A stretch of 64,000 nucleotides of DNA. It comes from Castanea sativa (Eukaryota; Streptophyta; Magnoliopsida; Fagales; Fagaceae). The DNA is taken from assembly GCF_040712315.1 (NCBI RefSeq), contig NC_134017.1, positions 56,356,636 to 56,420,635 of the forward strand, given 5' to 3'. The notes beneath the pieces are model-generated. The model saw nothing but the letters and a program-made list of their open reading frames with translations, was not told where the DNA came from and ran no database searches. Positions 35,440-46,240 of this stretch are shown here, one piece after another. Within the stretch, counting starts at the first letter, position 1, and each line of letters starts with the position of its first letter. A program made the translations under genes and the position numbers.

Positions 35440-36965
35440 TACTCATGTTGGAGAGATGTGGCCCCACCAAGTATAACCTCTGTGTGAGCTTGGGTATCTT
35501 CAAACCAATATTTGTTATGTGCATTCCCTATAGCCCATGCTACCGTAGCCTAGTGTTCCATCTCCCTTTGAGGAAATCTCGAGCATACTCCACATTAGAG
35601 TGAAGAAGTCTGTAGCATAAACATTCCTTTTTTGGATCTTTCCCCTGATCAAGCCCCCACATTACGTGCAAAGGGACATTACCACTAGAGGTGTTCAAGG
35701 GTTAGGTGAGTCGGGTTTGTGCCCAACCCGCAACCGACCCGTAAGAGATAGGGTAGGTAGATGCCCAACCCGCAATCGACCTGTTAAGAGGGTCGGGTTT
35801 CGCGGGTCAATTTGCTGGCGAGTGGCATCGGTTTCAGGTGAGGCCAAAACTCTACAAAAAACACCGAAAAAACGGCGAGATCTCACTCGATCCAGCCAAG
35901 ATCTGGTGAGGATCTCATCAAATCCGATGGTTTTCCCCTAAATCGTGTTGAGAATCATCAGATTTGGTGTATCTATGCTGGATCTGATTGTTTTGGTCAT
36001 TGAAATCTGCCAAATCAAGCTGAAAACTTGTTGGAATTGCTGGAGAATTCGCCAAAATTTGATGTCTTTAAGTGGGTAAAGTTTCACTGGTTTTGAAGGA
36101 GGGGACTCGAAATCAACCCACCGGCGTCGGGTTTTGGAGCTCAGGACCCGCGATCGACCACCGGAGCATTCGGATCGAGTGAACGCAAGTCGGGTATAGA
36201 TGGGTTGTGCGGGTGGCCGGGTGTGTTGGACAACCCTAATTCCCACAATATGTGACTCACTATTTCGCTTTGTTGGTGACATATGACACAAAGATGATCC
36301 AACTGCACTTTTCTCTTTCACAAGTTGTCTTGGGTTGGCAAGATATTTGAGCATGCTCTTTGTAGAAAAGTTTATACCTTTGGGGAGTGTTAAGGGACCA
36401 CATAGACTGCCATAAACTCCCATCTGCAGAAGCCATAAAGTGATCGCCATCCGACGGGTTAAGCACCCTTTGTGCTACCCCATACACTAATTTGACCGAA
36501 AAGGTTTGAGACTTGTTCTCCTTCCACACCAACATGTCATTAGCATGCAAGTTCGTCAAAGGAATGCTTAAGATATCAGCACACGTATGGTTCTCAAACC
36601 AATACTTCAATTTAGCCTTGTCCCAATGATTTGTGTCTTCATCCACCAATTCCTTTACCTTCAACGGCCTTGGCCCATTCCTGCAAAAGGATGGAGGTTG
36701 AGGTAGCCACTGATGATTAACAATATCAATTGAGGTTGCACTCCCCATCATCCATCTCAACCCTTCTAGTATAATATCTCGAGCTTGTAGTATGCTCCTC
36801 CACACATAAGAATAAGCATGGAAATACTTGGCTTTTTATACCCTAAAGAACAAAGAATTGGGCTGGTTGATTAGGCTCCACGCTTGCTTGGCTAGCATAG
36901 CCAAGTTGAAAGTGTTTATATCCCGAAAACCTATCCTACCTTTGTTCTTTGGGTCACACAACCTT
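35440..36965 (-). pseudogene. LINE ORF2 C-terminal part, interrupted by a hAT element
   Basis: On the minus strand from 36965 the reading gives GRIGFRDINTFNLAMLAKQAW..., a stop, then MWRSILQARDIILEGLRWMMG (36260-36805), the K...W.PL..L and zinc-binding region (zf-RVT) with VKLVYGVAQ, and SWIIFVSYVTNKAK. This order is typical of the region after reverse transcriptase in plant L1 elements. The LINE sequence resumes left of the hAT insertion (35440-35677). Multiple stops mark it as dead. Confidence 0.85.
35686..36238. mobile_element. hAT element nested in the LINE
   Basis: It begins tagaggtgttcaa and ends ttggacaacccta, whose complement is tagggttgtccaa: 13-bp imperfect inverted ends. Subterminal gcgggt/acccgc motifs are plentiful at both sides. 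The flanks are attaccac (35678-35685) and attcccac (36239-36246), an 8-bp duplication with one mismatch. Removing the element rejoins the LINE. The 553 bp contain no transposase. Confidence 0.85.
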
Positions 36966-37558
36966 TTCTAATTTATCCAATGTATTTTTTTTTTTCATTA
37001 ACAATTATAGGATTTTCCCTAGCTAAAACATTAACATTTCAGATCGATATATCACTAACATTCATACTTATAAGTTAGTGGGTAAAAAATTGATATAACT
37101 AAGAGTATTTTAAATCAAAGATAAAAGTATAATATAAAATAACTTTATAATTCCTTTTCAATACCTTTTTTTTTTCTTTGTGAATTTTGTATAAACATTT
37201 AAATTAATGTTATGAAAGTATATTGTTACTCAATTAGTTGTTTTTTTAAAAAAAAATTATTTCTATGAGTTATTAATTTTTTAATCTAGTGTGTTAGTTT
37301 ATGCATATACATATGTTTTTGTTTATGTTTTCTTTTTTAATGTTTGGGTGTGTGTGTGGACTCTTGATTTAGCTCTGACTTTTATTTTAAACTAGATTGT
37401 AACTCCATGTATATGCACGGGTACAATAAAAAACAATCATAATTACACAGTTTAAATTATACATTTTTTTTTAAAGAAGATATTCAAATTATATATGGTC
37501 TTAGCTTACACCTTTTTTAAACCATCCATTTCTAAAATATGTAATGGTTATATATATA
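36966..37558. other. AT-rich, with a second degenerate Helitron end
   Basis: No gene. Near 37394-37425 the plus strand reads ctagattgtaactccatgtatatgcacggg, which on the minus strand resembles a decayed Helitron 3' end (imperfect hairpin then CTAG). It lies 165 bp outside the well-preserved Helitron terminus at 37559. Confidence 0.4.
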
Positions 37559-37720
37559 CTAGTCGCTAACCCGTGCGATGCACGGGAAAGGTATTAAGTA
37601 CAATATAAAATTTAATTTTGGTTTATTTTACTACAACACCAGAATTGAATTTGTAAAATAAAATCATGTAGCTAAAACATTTGCTAACAGCTATACGTTT
37701 CAGATATTTATTAAACTATA

Positions 37721-37761
<41 letters not shown>

Positions 37762-38334
37762 CAACTTAACAGTATTTAAATATATGATATTCATCGAAAT
37801 CTTCTTGACAAAAAAGAATTGGGTCGAAAAACAAATCAGCACAATCTAATAAACAATAAAATTTCAATATAATCTTTGGAAAATATTCTCCCATTGTCAT
37901 CTTCATTAATTGTTGTACATTGTCATAATACCTATGCCATAAAATAGATAAATATTATTAACACTCACAAAGAAAAATCAATAGGTGAAATGAAAAATAA
38001 TGAATTTTTAAGTCCAAGAACCATCTAAAAGTGACAACATTGTCTCAACACATACAAACATGATGAATATATCATACTCCATTATAAATAATGGGCAGGG
38101 TTAACAGACCATGGGCTAAAGCAATACAAGCCCGCAGTAAAAGGCTTTTTTTTTTTTTTTGTGAGAAAGGTTGAATGTTTTAGTAAAGCAGACCATGCAA
38201 AATCAATACATCAAGTCATTTTGGGTAGCCCACAGTGAAAAGGTTAACTTAGTAGAACTACCAGGGAAAAAGAAAAAAAGAGCCATTAAAACCAGACAGT
38301 GGACAAACACAGGCATGCATCAAGAAAGCTTCCA

Positions 38335-38498
38335 CACGTAGACAAAACCAGTAAACTGCCAAAAACATGAGAAAACAACAGGTGGACAATCATGCATCCA
38401 TCAAATAAAACCATTGCACATGTAGACAAAACCAGTAACACTGCCAAAAACATGAGAAAACAACAGGTGGACAATCATGCATCCATCAAATAAAACCA
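38335..38498 (+). repeat. Tandem duplication of about 82 bp in the Helitron
   Basis: The block running from cacgtagacaaaaccagtaa through gccaaaaacatgagaaaaca to aatcatgcatccatcaaat occurs twice in succession with few differences. Confidence 0.85.
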
Positions 38499-38674
38499 AT
38501 ACATGTTGAAAAAAAAAAATCCCTAATTCTCTGAATATTTAACACCAACTATTCCTTCGTCACCTATTTTGTAAGTTCAGCTATCTATTCTCAACAGAAA
38601 ACAGAACACCTTCTAATGGTGATTACATTATTGTAAGAAAAGTTTAAATAATTTGTAACATAAGCTTCAACATA

Positions 38675-39116
38675 TTAAAGGACTCTTTGTTTCCTCTTCC
38701 TCTTTTGTCGATCTGCAATAGGTGTGAGCTGTACATCACTTGCATCATTTGTAGGATTAGCATCTTCTTCACTTGGTAAGTTGTTGGCAGAATCATTTGT
38801 AGCATCACTCATATAATACTGTTAAAAGAATATGGTCTAAATTGTATTATGATATGAATAAGTAACATTAAAAATATCTAATTTTTTTTATTTAAATTTA
38901 ATATAAAAGTACTCATCAATTATTTGATCAAGTTTAACTAAATTGTCAGTTTGCATAACAGGATCAAAAAGTTTCTTCACAGTGTAGATCTCTCATCCCT
39001 GTTTGAGGTTATAGTCATTGAGTTCTAATTGGAAGACAAATGTTTTCCCAATAAGGTTTGCTATTTGCAAAGGCAGGTCAAAAAGTATGCAGCTCTTTAT
39101 CCAAAAATGAGAGGAC
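38675..39116 (-). pseudogene. RPA1-like OB-fold fragment in the Helitron
   Basis: One exon (39116 to about 38920) follows a good acceptor (tttgcag) and reads FDLPLQIANLIGKTFVFQLELN and YTVKKLF, which resembles the last OB fold of plant replication protein A large subunits. An in-frame TGA (38993-38995) lies in the middle. A second exon (38820-38675) gives an Asp/Asn/Ser-rich tail ending RKRKQRVL-stop, typical of plant RPA1-like C-termini. RPA binds single-stranded DNA. In Helitrons such genes may assist rolling-circle transposition. The stop and missing upstream domains make this a remnant. Confidence 0.7.
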
Positions 39117-39729
39117 CTGCAAAATAAGTTTTTTAAAAGCTTTTTAATTTTAAATTTTAAACTATCAATTAGGTTCTTGCATCTAACAGATTAATAAAAT
39201 CAAAATTATGCAATGGCAATGGTTGGAATCATGGTTGTAATAAGCCATTTTCACCCAAATTCATTCATGTTAATTTGATCTACTTAGGAACAGCCATTTG
39301 CTTTCAATCTTTAATGCATTACAGATATGACATGGCTTCAAACCGTTGGCAAGAGGAGTCACATGTTCCAAAAGAAACTCATTTGTGAACTATAGTAAAA
39401 CTCATTCGATTGTGAACTATAACAATTCTCATTGTATGCTGAAAGTAATCTTACCAAACCACAAAATAAAAAGAAAGCAAAGAACAAAGCATTGAAAATA
39501 TCAGTATGAATACCAGGGTTCTGCATTATTTGAAAAAAGAAAAGAAGAAAAAGACTGGTCAATACGTTGAATTAAATACCTTAGAAACAAAGTTCTACCA
39601 AGCACCTATCTAAATTTGAATGCTTGAAAGTTGAAAGTAACGTTAAAAAACTGTGCTTTGTCCACAAGGCTTTTATTATAGTCACTAATACAAAGAGTGT
39701 CTAAGAGTGTCTTCATCCTTTAATATAGA

Positions 39730-40562
39730 TAGCAATGACTTGGCCAATAAATTATGATTGATACATAACAAAAAGTGGTCAATAACCAGTAGCAATTAAA
39801 ACCAAGATGCACAAACCATAAAGTGGCTACAAACTAAAGCAAGAGTAAGCAAGGCATTTTCTCAAACACATGGTGTGCACAAAATATTTCAACGCCTTAG
39901 TTATAAAAGTTTGCTATTATAAAAATTAAAAATTAAAAACAGGAAAAAATAGCATGATTGTAACATTTGTTATTATAAAAAAAAAAATTTAAAATAGAAA
40001 TACACAACCTATTGACAAATTGAACAGGTCCTGTAATGCAACAAATAACACAACAAACAGGTAGAACAAACAAATTGAAGAGTATTTAATATATGGAACT
40101 ACATAACTAATTAAATTCTGCCATGAATAACAGCATTTCTATCAAATTAATGGAAGGTTACCGTAGTGATTTTGCTGGGTTACTCTGTTTTTTCTCCACA
40201 ACCTTTGCTTGGTTTCTTCTCGCAGAGGGAAAAAAGAAAACAGAAAACGAAAAGAAGAAAACAAAAAGTCAACAATGTGGGTTTGAAAGAGTTAGACCAA
40301 GTAGTGCAAGAGTAAGCAAGACAAACTAATGTTTGTGAAGAAAAGAATTACCAATAGCAGTAGCGTCAAGGGCACTCTGTTTTTTGTCCACAACCTTCGC
40401 TGGGTTTGTTCTCGCAAAGGGGAAAAAAACAGAAAAGGGAAAAACGGAAAGAAGAAAGCAAAAAGTAAACAGCGTATATAAACAATAATAAGTAGTTACC
40501 CACTGAAACTAAATGAGCACCACCGAAAAGGGAGAAATAGTCAAATAACCCTCAATTCCCAA
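39730..40562. other. Spacer with a direct repeat of about 95 bp
   Basis: No gene. The segment ctctgttttttctccacaacctttgc...aaaagtcaac (about 40184-40273) recurs near 40374-40469 with differences. Confidence 0.5.
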
Positions 40563-41250
40563 CTATATAGTTAGCAGGTCCGGTTCTGAAACTATATCAT
40601 GAACTAACATCTCGATTTTCAGAGGCTCGATTTTAGGCCAAAAAATCGAGTCTTTAGGACTTGGTTTTTGAGTTAAACCGAGTCTGATGTGGCGTTTTTG
40701 CCAGGTGGCCTCCACCTGGAAATCGAGTCTATAAGACTCGATTTTTAAACCGAGTATTAGAGACTCGATTCTTGCCACGTAAACGCCACTTAGATCTCGA
40801 GTATTAAAGACTCGGTTTTCTGAAATGGAAACCGAGTCTCATAAACTCGATTTTCAGGGTAGGCTCTTTCCCCAGCGTTGGGTCCCATCTGTCACTTCCA
40901 TGTAGGTCTGATCTGAAACTGGTCTTGAGTCTTCAGTAGTCTGGTCTGACTGGTGTTGAATGAAATAGTTAGTTGAATGAAATAGTTAGTCCAACCTTCA
41001 CGTGAATTTTCAGAAAAAGGAGGCACTTCACGTGAATTTTCAGAAAAGGGCGGGAGGTGTGTATTTCTTAGATCTCGAGTATTAAAGACTCGGTTTCCTG
41101 AAATGGAAACCGAGTCTCATAAACTCGATTTTCAGGGTGGGATCTTTCGGCAGCGCTGGGTTTCTTAGATCTCGAGTATTAAAGACTCGGTTTCCTGAAA
41201 TGGAAACTGAGTCTCATAAACTCGATTTTCAGGGTGGGCTCTTTCCCCAG
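40563..41250. promoter_or_regulatory. Palindromic ATCGAGT/ACTCGAT array, left
   Basis: Many units of the form aatcgagtct-n-agactcgattt or accgagtctcataaactcgattt occur here, each a small near-palindrome around a variable centre. A block of about 240 bp (cttagatctcgagtattaaagact through cacgtgaattttcagaaaaa) is repeated near 40790-41030 and 41163-41396, with a partial third copy near 41068-41150. The array lies immediately upstream of the transposase gene. In MULEs such subterminal repeats can be transposase-binding sites and carry the promoter. That role is inference. Confidence 0.6.
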
Positions 41251-41641
41251 CGTTGGGTCCCATCTGTCACTTCCATGTAGGTCTGGTCTGAAACTGGTCT
41301 TGAGTCTTCAGTAGTCTGGTCTGACTGGTGTTGAATGAAATAGTTAGTTGAATGAAATAGTTAGTCCAACCTTCACGTGAATTTTCAGAAAAAGAAGGCA
41401 CGTGAATTTTCAGAAAAAGAAGGCATGCGTGTATTTCTTCAGAAAATAGGTCTCCTAGGTCTCTCAGGAATCTTTAAAAAAAAACTGTATAGGAAAAGCA
41501 AATATTGCTCCTCTCTCACACATTCAGTAAAACCATCTCATCATATGCATTCAGCAAACATTGCTCCTCTCTCAACTCTCACACAAACATTGCTCCTCTC
41601 TTCACTCTCATACATTCCTAGTAGCATATTTGCACATCCTC

Positions 41642-41648
41642 ATGTCAG
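41642..41648 (+). CDS. MULE transposase exon 1, seven coding bases
   Basis: ATG TCA G at 41642-41648 is followed by gtaacg (donor). The acceptor tctctaatag ends at 42361 and the next base restores a glycine codon, after which the frame is open into the main transposase frame. The 713-bp intron contains a long (AT)n tract (41671-41866). The exon is proposed because the transposase homology (INVYYGGPLDNPGEIDGF) begins well upstream of any ATG in the long frame, the first being at 42475. Splicing has not been shown. Confidence 0.5.
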
Positions 41649-41669
41649 GTAACGTTCTCCTCACTCTTA

Positions 41670-41670
<1 letters not shown>

Positions 41671-41715
<45 letters not shown>

Positions 41716-41866
41716 CATATTTACATACAAATATATATATATATTTATATTTATATTTATATATATATATATATTTATATTTATATTTATATAAATATAT
41801 ATATATATATATATATCTATTTTAGAAAGTGAGGAGAAAGATATATATATATATATATATATATAT
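41671..41866 (+). repeat. (AT)n/(ATTT)n microsatellite in the transposase intron
   Basis: Nearly uninterrupted ta repeats with tttatatt variants. It opens a spurious tyrosine/isoleucine frame. Confidence 0.9.
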
Positions 41867-42361
41867 TATTCATGACCTAGGAAGTCTTTTTGGTAGCTTT
41901 CGGTGAATTTATCTGCTTCCTTTTCTCCATAATTTGTATTAAATTTGAGTTTGTATATCACATATGGTATATTTAACTGTATATTAATGCCTTGATTTTG
42001 AAATTAGATGATATGTCTAATTTTGATTGCTCATGATCAAATTGCACTCATTCATTTGCACATCGTCATGACTTTTGTTGTTTGGTTTGATATTTTTATT
42101 TTTATTTTTATTTTTATTTTTGTTAGAACTGAGTCGAAATTTTGTAATGGGGGTGAGTTTTGTCTTTAATTTTTTTATTTGTTTGAGTACGAAATGATAA
42201 CGATTGAGTGTGTCTGTATGTGATGTGGGGTGAGTATATGCAATTGTGGGGTGAGAAGTTGTAATTTTTGTACTTTGAGTAGATATTCAAGGTTTTCTAA
42301 TTGATGTTAAATAAAAGAGATAAAATATGTCACTAACATATTATACTTTACTCTCTAATAG

Positions 42362-43551
42362 GTTCACAATCTCTGAAGAATATTGATATAAATGTATACT
42401 ATGGTGGACCCCTTGACAATCCTGGAGAGATTGACGGATTCCCATTTAGAGGGTCGGGTATTGAATGCTACTACATGATGATACGTCGTAAGTTGAAGAC
42501 GTTGGATGATTTGAAGAGCAAAATAATGCACTCATTGAGTTTGAACCCTGCTTGGTATGACATCAAGATTATTTATCGTTACCCACAAGAAGTCCTTCAT
42601 GAACGGATAAATTACGGGTATATGGCGATCAAAGAAGACAAACATGTAAAGATGATGTTTAATAGGATCCAAAAAATGCCCCAAGTAAATGCTGCTGAGT
42701 TGTATGTAAGTTCGGAGCCGCTTGTTGACATAAATACTGAGGTGGTGCAAGAAACAACTACGGCTTTACAATTTACAGCCCTAGATGATGGATGTACTAC
42801 AATGGGAGGGTATACAATGGGAGGTTATACGCTCCCATCTCAAGATCATGTTGCCAATACTGGTGAACCCCTCCATCCTCAAGAGACACATTTAGAGGAG
42901 GAAGACGAAGACGAAGATCATGCCGCGAATGATGGTGAAAATATTGATGACGTGGATGAATACGAAGAGAGGATTGAGCGAGGCGACTTTGAGAACGATA
43001 TGGATGACCATGAAGTTGTTCCCAATTTTGAAGAGGAAAATATGGAGTACCATGATGAAGGTGATGCAGATGATAATATTGGCATCCAGCATGATACAAA
43101 TACGACTACTGCCTACAGACCTCCTGCCGACTCATTTTACGCAAATACTTGGGAAAATATGGTTGATCCTTCACGTCTTCAGATACCATATGTTTCTACT
43201 TGGGAAGATGGGATGCATTTTCATAAAGGGTTGACTTTTGCAAATAAAGAGGCGGTGAAGCATGCATTAATAATATACGCAGCAAATGATAATAGAAATT
43301 TTATAATCCGGAGGTCGACCAAAACTAAATTGTGTGCTGCATGCGTTGACGACAACTGCAAGTGGTACGTTGGGGCATTCATGAAGGTTAAACTTAATGG
43401 TCTATGGATGGTCACGTCTTATGTGGGTCCACACACTTGTATACCCTTTGGCCTGCGAAGAGACGGTAAAATGATGGATTCTAATTTTGTTGCATCAGAA
43501 ATTGTGGGAAAATTGCGACAAAATCACACTGCTCGTATACAAGATCTCTAG
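42362..43551 (+). CDS. mudrA-like: MuDR-type transposase, N-terminal part to in-frame TAG
   Basis: This is the exon 2 part upstream of a single TAG at 43549-43551. It holds the PB1-like N-terminal domain seen in many plant MuDR transposases (YYGGPLDNPGEIDGFPFRGS, then LKTLDDLKSKIM), a long Asp/Glu-rich linker (about codons 130-210 from the 42475 ATG), and the MuDR DNA-binding region with F..GLTFANKEAVKHALI.YA, CVD..CKWYVGAF and VTSYVGPHTC. The reading frame is the same on both sides of the TAG, and homology to the family runs straight through it. The stop therefore looks like one substitution rather than a true end or a splice junction. Confidence 0.88.
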
Positions 43552-43557
43552 GACATC

Positions 43558-45114
43558 ATGCATACTAAGTATAAACATGAGCTTTCTTACTATAAAGTAT
43601 GGGACGCAAAACAAAAGGCAATTGCTAAGATATTTGGGGATTGGGAGGAGTCTTACCAAAGGTTGCGAAAGTTGTTGTTGGCATACTTGGATCAGGATTC
43701 GGGTACCCAGTACAACTATCACACCATACCTAGGCCATACGAGAATTCTGCGTTACTACGTTATGTATATTGGGCATTTGCTCCATGCATTGCTGCATTC
43801 CAATATTGTAGGCCAGTGATCAGTATTGATGGGACTCATTTGTATGGTAAATACAAAGGGGTTTTGATGATTGCAATGGCAACCGATGCCAACCAAAAGG
43901 TTTTGCCTCTTGCCTTTGCTGTTGTGGACAAGGAGTCAGAGGCTAGTTGGGGGTGGTTTTTAGAGTGTCTCAGGGGTTCGATTGAGCATGTTACACCTGC
44001 CAATGGCATTTGCATTATTTCTGACCGACATAAAGGTATCAAAAATGCCATTCGACAGTGGCCTAGAGGGAGGGACGGAACAGAACAGGTATATCACCGA
44101 TATTGCCTTCGACATGTTGCTAGCAACTTCAACAGACGCTTTGATGACCCGATTCTAAAGGCATTGGCCTTGAAAGCTGGATATGCGACCCAAGAAGCTA
44201 AATTTGAATCCATAATGCAAATCATTAAGGAGGCCGAGATTAATTTACTGAGGGGTGTAGACCCTACTAGTCGCCATGTTGCACGTTGTATGCCATATAC
44301 ATATTTAACCAGTGAGGATCTGGACAAATGGACTCAGTCACATGATGGTGGAAGACGTTACGGGGCAATGACAACCAATATCTCTGAGTGCTTTAATGGG
44401 GTACTGAAAGGTGCCCGCGGTTTGCCCATTGCGGCAATGGTTGAATTTACTTGGTCCAAACTTGTTGCATATTTCCACGATCGACATAAAAAAATTGCGG
44501 AAGATCTCTCTCGAGGTAAGGTGTGGAGTGATTATGCAATGGAGATCTATAACAAAAATGCGCAGAAAACTGCAGGTCACACTGTGAGGAATTTTAATCA
44601 TGAAACTGGTGTATATCAAGTGCTTACCCCGTACAACGACCATAGAGGTGGAGGGGGAAACCACAGTCATGAAGTACACGTATTTGATAGAATATGTGGT
44701 TGCAGAAAGTGGCAAAGCTTGAAGATCCCTTGTTCACACGCAATTAAAGTTCTCCAAAGTCTGCACCTCGATGCGACCAGCTATATTGACCCATGTTATA
44801 GTTTGAACAACGCCATTCACACATATTCACATAATTTTGTGGTGCCAAAGTCAGAGTCATTGTGGAGGGACGTTCGCGGACCACGGTGGGTGCCTGACCC
44901 ACAGCTGTTGCGGGCCAAAGGTCGTCCTGTGGCCTCAAGAATAAGGAATGAAATGGATGGGGTACGACGAGAACGGGGAAGCCGGAGGGAAGATCCGAAC
45001 TTGAGGGAGATTCAACCAAGGCAGCGATGTGGAGTGTGTCATCAAGAGGGGCATAACCGTAGAAGCTGTCCCAATTCTCGTGGGGCTTCGACAAGTGGTA
45101 GTGCTACAAACTAG
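43558..45114 (+). CDS. mudrA-like: MuDR-type transposase, catalytic part
   Basis: This is a 518-codon frame continuing the same phase after the TAG. It contains the MULE DDE domain: Asp 91 in ISIDGTHLYG, Asp 156 in IISDRHKGI and Glu 277 in TTNISECFNG. These residues cut and join DNA at the element ends. A SWIM zinc finger follows (Cys 380, Cys 382, Cys 392, His 394), then a CCHC knuckle CGVCHQEGHNRRSC (491-504) near the C-terminus. All key residues are present and no other break is seen, so the gene is intact but for the TAG. It ends at 45114, with downstream T-rich sequence and then another palindromic array. Confidence 0.95.
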   Translation: MHTKYKHELSYYKVWDAKQKAIAKIFGDWEESYQRLRKLLLAYLDQDSGTQYNYHTIPRPYENSALLRYVYWAFAPCIAAFQYCRPVISIDGTHLYGKYKGVLMIAMATDANQKVLPLAFAVVDKESEASWGWFLECLRGSIEHVTPANGICIISDRHKGIKNAIRQWPRGRDGTEQVYHRYCLRHVASNFNRRFDDPILKALALKAGYATQEAKFESIMQIIKEAEINLLRGVDPTSRHVARCMPYTYLTSEDLDKWTQSHDGGRRYGAMTTNISECFNGVLKGARGLPIAAMVEFTWSKLVAYFHDRHKKIAEDLSRGKVWSDYAMEIYNKNAQKTAGHTVRNFNHETGVYQVLTPYNDHRGGGGNHSHEVHVFDRICGCRKWQSLKIPCSHAIKVLQSLHLDATSYIDPCYSLNNAIHTYSHNFVVPKSESLWRDVRGPRWVPDPQLLRAKGRPVASRIRNEMDGVRRERGSRREDPNLREIQPRQRCGVCHQEGHNRRSCPNSRGASTSGSATN

Positions 45115-45600
45115 GCAAGTGCTCTCACTGTTTTTATATAATATGCTATGAATTTCATTTGGTTTTTGTTCTTCGCATTTGGAAACTAACGATTGTATTT
45201 TCATGTTTGTAATTCAAGATAAGACCCGATAGAAGTTTTGGCAATGTACGTGGGACTTGTCGTTATCTTACGTATATGCATGTGCTGAATGTTGTGGTTA
45301 TGTACAAGTGTTTTTTTTTCTTTGTTGAATGTTGTTGCCGAATGTAGACTATGTTAATTTTAGTTAGTTGTTATTTTCTATATTTTGTTTATTGTTGAAT
45401 GTTGTTGTAATTGAACTATTTGCTATCCATTGTGCTTGTCACATTAGTTGCGTTGTGCAGCTTTTCCCTAGCCAGCAATGAATAGTAACTGTTTGAATCC
45501 GGTTGTTTGTTTTTGATGTACTACTCCCTTTGATTGGTTGTATCTAGTTGTTTACTGCTGTAGGGGAAGGGAAAAAACTAAATCTTGTTTACTGCTGCAG
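45115..45600. other. Transposase 3' flank, no gene
   Basis: T-rich sequence with repeated gttgaatgttgttg phrases (45280-45410), plausibly 3' UTR and spacer. Confidence 0.5.
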
Positions 45601-45865
45601 TAGCTGCAACCAAAAAAAAAAAATCCCAGTGGAAATCGAGTCTTTGGAACTCGATTTCCTTTGGGCAGATTCAAACGCACCATTTCCACGGGGATGATAT
45701 TTTAGAAATTCTAAAAACTGGGTAACTAATGTAAATCGAGGCTTTTAAACTCGATTTTTAAAGGCGCCATTTAAGGCGGCTTTTCAGTGTAAATCGAGGG
45801 TTTTAAACTCGATTTTATATATGTAAATCGATTCTTTTAAACTCGATTTTTAACGGGGCCAATTC
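45590..45865. promoter_or_regulatory. Palindromic ATCGAG array, middle
   Basis: Units of aaatcgagtctttggaactcgatttcc and gtaaatcgagg(c/g)ttttaaactcgattt recur several times. The lead-in (ctgctg(c/t)agtagctgcaaccaaaa... atcccagtggaaatcgagtctttgg) is repeated almost exactly at 49363-49441. It is the same motif family as at 40563-41250. Confidence 0.6.
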
Positions 45866-46240
45866 CTAGAATTTTGTTGCCATTTACCATTAGATATCTA
45901 ACATTTTCGTTAGTTGTCACAGTCCAATATAACAATTTAATCTATCATTTATTTTAATTTTTTTTACTCTAGTGTTTCGCATCAACCAGCTGATGGTTTG
46001 TGGTATTCACAGGGCTCTTACACTCTCAAGATGACACTGGAGGATGGTAACAATCAACTGTTGACCTGCATTAGCTTCAAATTCAGTATCAGCTTTGGAT
46101 CTTCTGCGTCTGATAGTTGAATACCTTGCTGATGTTTGCGGTGTTGCAACGTGGTGTTCATTAGAAAATGACTTGTGGCCATGAAGCTACAAGGTATCTA
46201 GTTTTCTCATCCTCATAAGCCTTGTCAGAGTCAGAATCAT

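Larger units (their letters stand above)
37559..39729 (-). mobile_element. Helitron, 2.17 kb, both ends visible
   Basis: On the minus strand the element starts TCTATATTAAAGGATG (39729 leftwards), preceded by A. It ends with hairpin CCCGTGC-ATC-GCACGGG (37570-37586), then TTAGCGA and CTAG, followed by T. Insertion between A and T with TC and CTAG ends and no target duplication is diagnostic of Helitrons. No Rep/helicase is present, so it is non-autonomous. It carries a broken RPA1-like gene, consistent with autonomous plant Helitrons, which encode RPA-type proteins. A tandem repeat lies at 38335-38498. Confidence 0.88.

Noticed and set aside
41561..41794. Tyr/Ile-rich frame over the AT microsatellite
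   Set aside because: It is produced by the (AT)n repeat inside the proposed intron.
42797..43234. Antisense and shifted frames over the transposase
   Set aside because: They overlap the conserved transposase frame and have no homology of their own; they are shadows of the GAN/GAY-rich acidic linker.
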